Source: Janthinobacterium sp. 17J80-10 (lineage in GTDB: Bacteria > Pseudomonadota > Gammaproteobacteria > Burkholderiales > Burkholderiaceae_D). From it: a stretch of DNA of 64,000 nucleotides. The stretch is taken from positions 372,001-436,000 of the forward strand of contig NZ_CP035311.1 in NCBI RefSeq assembly GCF_004114795.1, read 5' to 3'. The notes beneath the pieces are model-generated. The model worked only from the letters and a program-made list of their open reading frames with translations. It had not been told where the DNA came from and searched no databases. The stretch's first letter is position 1. Each line of letters begins with the position of its first letter. A program made the position numbers and the translations under genes. Positions 62,094 to 64,000 of this stretch are shown one piece after another.

Positions 62094-62108
62094 ATAAATC
62101 CAAGCTAT
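62094..62108. promoter_or_regulatory. Possible OxyR half-site pair upstream of ahpC
   Basis: ATAA-N7-CTAT (62094-62108) resembles one half of the OxyR motif ATAG-N7-CTAT. The second half expected 7 bp later does not match well, so the call is weak. It lies about 125 bp upstream of ahpC. Confidence 0.25.
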
Positions 62109-62233
62109 TAGTAAATCAAGAAGCGATTAACTAAGACTATCAGACTCATGCAGATTATTCATTTCACAGCACGGGGGATAGTCGATAAGATTTGTCTCAT
62201 GCAGTTTTGATCAACCAACAGTGGAGTAAATAA

Positions 62234-62797
62234 ATGTCCCAGATTAATACCCAAGTCAAACCCTTTACCGCCACCGCTTTCCATAATGGCAAATTCGTTC
62301 CGGTCTCGGATGCCGACCTGAAAGGCAAGTGGTCCGTGGTGTTCTTTTACCCGGCCGACTTCACTTTCGTCTGCCCGACCGAACTGGGTGACCTGGCTGA
62401 CAACTATGCCGAATTCAAGAAGCTGGGCGTGGAAATCTACTCGGTCTCGACCGACACCCACTTCACCCACAAGGCATGGCACGACACTTCCGACACCATC
62501 GGCAAGATCCAGTACCCGATGATCGGCGACCCGACCGGCGTCATCTGCCGCAACTTCGACGTCATGATCGAAGCTGACGGCCTGGCTGACCGCGGCACCT
62601 TCGTGGTCGACCCGGAAGGCAAGATCCAGCTGGTCGAAGTGACCGCTGGCGGCATTGGCCGCGACGCTTCCGAGCTGCTGCGCAAGATCAAGGCAGCCCA
62701 GTACGTTGCAGCCCACCCGGGTGAAGTCTGCCCGGCCAAGTGGAAAGAAGGCGACAAGACCCTGGCACCGTCGCTGGACCTGGTCGGCAAGATCTAA
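62234..62797 (+). CDS. ahpC: Alkyl hydroperoxide reductase subunit C (typical 2-Cys peroxiredoxin)
   Basis: The 187-residue protein has the peroxidatic Cys in [12 protein letters not shown] near residue 47 and the resolving Cys in [10 protein letters not shown] near 167. [19 protein letters not shown] is the family C-terminal block. It reduces hydrogen peroxide and organic peroxides and is re-reduced by AhpF. GGAG precedes the ATG. It is followed by ahpF, 188 bp downstream, after two stem-loops. Confidence 0.96.
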   Translation: MSQINTQVKPFTATAFHNGKFVPVSDADLKGKWSVVFFYPADFTFVCPTELGDLADNYAEFKKLGVEIYSVSTDTHFTHKAWHDTSDTIGKIQYPMIGDPTGVICRNFDVMIEADGLADRGTFVVDPEGKIQLVEVTAGGIGRDASELLRKIKAAQYVAAHPGEVCPAKWKEGDKTLAPSLDLVGKI

Positions 62798-62808
62798 GAC
62801 AGGCAACG

Positions 62809-62832
62809 GCGCGCAGCAGAAGCCCTGCGCGC
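62809..62832 (+). other. First stem-loop between ahpC and ahpF
   Basis: GCGCGCAG (62809-62816) pairs with CTGCGCGC (62825-62832) around an 8-base loop, 12 bp after the ahpC stop codon. No T run follows. Confidence 0.5.
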
Positions 62833-62851
62833 GCGCCGATCTTGCACCCCT

Positions 62852-62877
62852 TGCCGGTCGCGCTTCTGCGGCCGGCA
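62852..62877 (+). other. Second stem-loop between ahpC and ahpF
   Basis: TGCCGGTCGC (62852-62861) pairs with GCGGCCGGCA (62868-62877) with one G-T wobble, around the loop GCTTCT. No T run follows, so it probably attenuates rather than ends the transcript. Confidence 0.5.
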
Positions 62878-62985
62878 GGTCCACTCCCCGATCAGCCTGA
62901 AAACACCGGGAGCCACAAGCTCATCCGGCGGTGGATTTGCACACTCAAAAAAACGCAACGACACACTAAAGAAAGCGAGGACATC

Positions 62986-64000
62986 ATGTTGGAAACCAAT
63001 CTCAAGACCCAATTGAAAGCCTATCTCGAAAAGGTCACCCTCCCCATCGAGATCACCGCCAATATCGACGGCACCGAGGCCTCGCGTGAAATGCAGGGCC
63101 TGCTCACCGATATCGCCACCCTCTCCGACAAGATCACGCTGAAGGAAACCAGCGACGCCGCCGTGCGCGCGCCATCCTTCGCCATCAACCGCGCCGGCAG
63201 CGACATGGGCATCCGCTTTGCCGGCATCCCCATGGGCCATGAATTCACGTCGCTGGTGCTGGCGCTGCTGCAGGCCGGCGGCCACCCGCCCAAGCTCGAC
63301 GCCGATGTCATCGAGCAGATCCGCGCTCTCGAAGGCGAGTTCGTCTTCGAGACCTATATCTCGCTGTCGTGCCAGAACTGCCCGGATGTGGTGCAGGCGC
63401 TGAACCTGATGGCTGTGCTGAACCCCAACATCCGCCACGTCATGGTCGATGGCGCGCTGTACCAGGATGAAGTCGAGAAGCGCCAGATCATGGCCGTGCC
63501 GACCGTCGTCCTGAATGGCGAGGTATTCGGCCAAGGCCGCATGGGCACCGAGGAAATCCTCGCCAGGATCGATACCGGCGCCTCTGCGCGTGCCGCTGAA
63601 AAGCTGGCGCAGAAAGACGTGTTCGACGTGCTGGTGGTGGGCGGTGGCCCCGCCGGCGCCGCTGCGGCAATCTATGCAGCGCGCAAGGGCATCAACACGG
63701 GTGTTGTTGCCGAGCGCTTTGGCGGCCAGGTGCTCGACACCATGGCCATCGAAAACTTCATCTCGGTGAAGGAAACCGAAGGACCCAAGCTGGCCGTGGC
63801 GCTCGAGCAGCACGTCAAGGAATACGCCGTCGACATCATGAACGTGCAGCGCGCCGAAAAGCTCGTCGCCGGCGACATCATCGAAGTACAGCTGGCCAGC
63901 GGCGCCACCCTCAAGGCCAGGTCCGTCATCCTGGCCACCGGCGCGCGCTGGCGGCAGATGAACGTGCCCGGCGAAGAGCAGTACCGCAACAAGGGCGTGG
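62986..64000 (+). CDS. ahpF: Alkyl hydroperoxide reductase subunit F (partial, 3' end outside window)
   Basis: 338 codons are visible. The N-terminal thioredoxin-like pair of domains contains the Cxx[12 protein letters not shown] near residue 128, and the flavoprotein part starts with [21 protein letters not shown] near 215, followed by [14 protein letters not shown]. AhpF passes electrons from NADH through FAD and these disulfides to AhpC. The second CxxC next to FAD is beyond the window edge. GCGAGG lies upstream of the ATG. Confidence 0.95.
   Translation, partial: MLETNLKTQLKAYLEKVTLPIEITANIDGTEASREMQGLLTDIATLSDKITLKETSDAAVRAPSFAINRAGSDMGIRFAGIPMGHEFTSLVLALLQAGGHPPKLDADVIEQIRALEGEFVFETYISLSCQNCPDVVQALNLMAVLNPNIRHVMVDGALYQDEVEKRQIMAVPTVVLNGEVFGQGRMGTEEILARIDTGASARAAEKLAQKDVFDVLVVGGGPAGAAAAIYAARKGINTGVVAERFGGQVLDTMAIENFISVKETEGPKLAVALEQHVKEYAVDIMNVQRAEKLVAGDIIEVQLASGATLKARSVILATGARWRQMNVPGEEQYRNKGV

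Noticed and set aside
1-64000. CRISPR arrays, tRNA or rRNA genes, insertion sequences and attachment sites
   Set aside because: No regular spaced repeats, cloverleaf-like segments, transposase genes or flanking direct repeats were recognised by reading; a tRNA scan would be needed for a firm negative.

Overview
The window reads as chromosomal DNA of a betaproteobacterium, most likely a Burkholderiales member of the Oxalobacteraceae type. Three things support this: high-GC coding with strong third-position bias, the gene repertoire (long-form leuA, pcaIJF, and a cyanophycin locus with two synthetases, DUF1854 and an ABC exporter), and many GGDEF/EAL genes. Genus cannot be fixed by eye. I saw no tRNA, rRNA, CRISPR array, insertion sequence or prophage. 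The window opens inside an acyltransferase gene and closes inside ahpF.

Layout. 1-9.8 kb is mostly housekeeping: a partial lysophospholipid acyltransferase, a MuiA-like envelope protein, PPK2, an Lrp/AsnC regulator divergent from leuA across a tandem palindrome, an alpha/beta hydrolase, a DUF3095 cyclase-like protein, a membrane diguanylate cyclase and an IclR regulator. 10.1-18.4 kb is a beta-ketoadipate cluster: pcaIJF, a periplasmic binding protein, a cyclase-family hydrolase, an SDR, a 3-hydroxyacyl-CoA-dehydrogenase-like enzyme, muconolactone isomerase, a YciI protein and pcaD. It starts at a near-consensus promoter with two 15-bp operators and ends at a strong terminator. 18.4-34.1 kb is mixed: a low-GC PAS-GGDEF-EAL gene, PBP1A, a methyltransferase, a plasmid-style HTH/coiled-coil protein, a 1046-residue protein joining a giant helical rod to an AsmA-like domain, a PilZ protein, small zinc-ribbon-like proteins, a secreted hydrolase with a small periplasmic partner, and an EamA exporter. 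34.3-38.6 kb holds a large GGDEF-EAL sensor and a metallophosphoesterase.

38.6-49.0 kb is a second catabolic operon controlled by a divergent LysR regulator across a perfect ATAC-N7-GTAT site. It has a YciI protein, a bicupin, a NitT/TauT-type ABC importer, acetaldehyde dehydrogenase, 4-hydroxy-2-oxovalerate aldolase, an SDR without its catalytic residues, a tautomerase, the hydratase/decarboxylase pair and a flavodoxin-fold reductase. This is the lower half of a catechol meta-cleavage pathway without any recognisable ring-cleavage dioxygenase or semialdehyde-processing enzyme. 49.1-56.9 kb is the cyanophycin locus: DUF1854 protein and ABC exporter on one strand, CphA-prime and CphA on the other. 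57.1-62.0 kb has an exported protein of unknown function and two c-di-GMP genes. 62.2 kb to the end is ahpC-ahpF.

Together the genes suggest a soil or rhizosphere generalist that funnels aromatics to central metabolism by two routes, stores nitrogen as cyanophycin and has a large c-di-GMP network. The best candidates for undescribed biology are the dioxygenase-less meta operon with its YciI/bicupin pair, the rod-AsmA protein, and the possible attenuator or small RNA near 33.05-33.14 kb.
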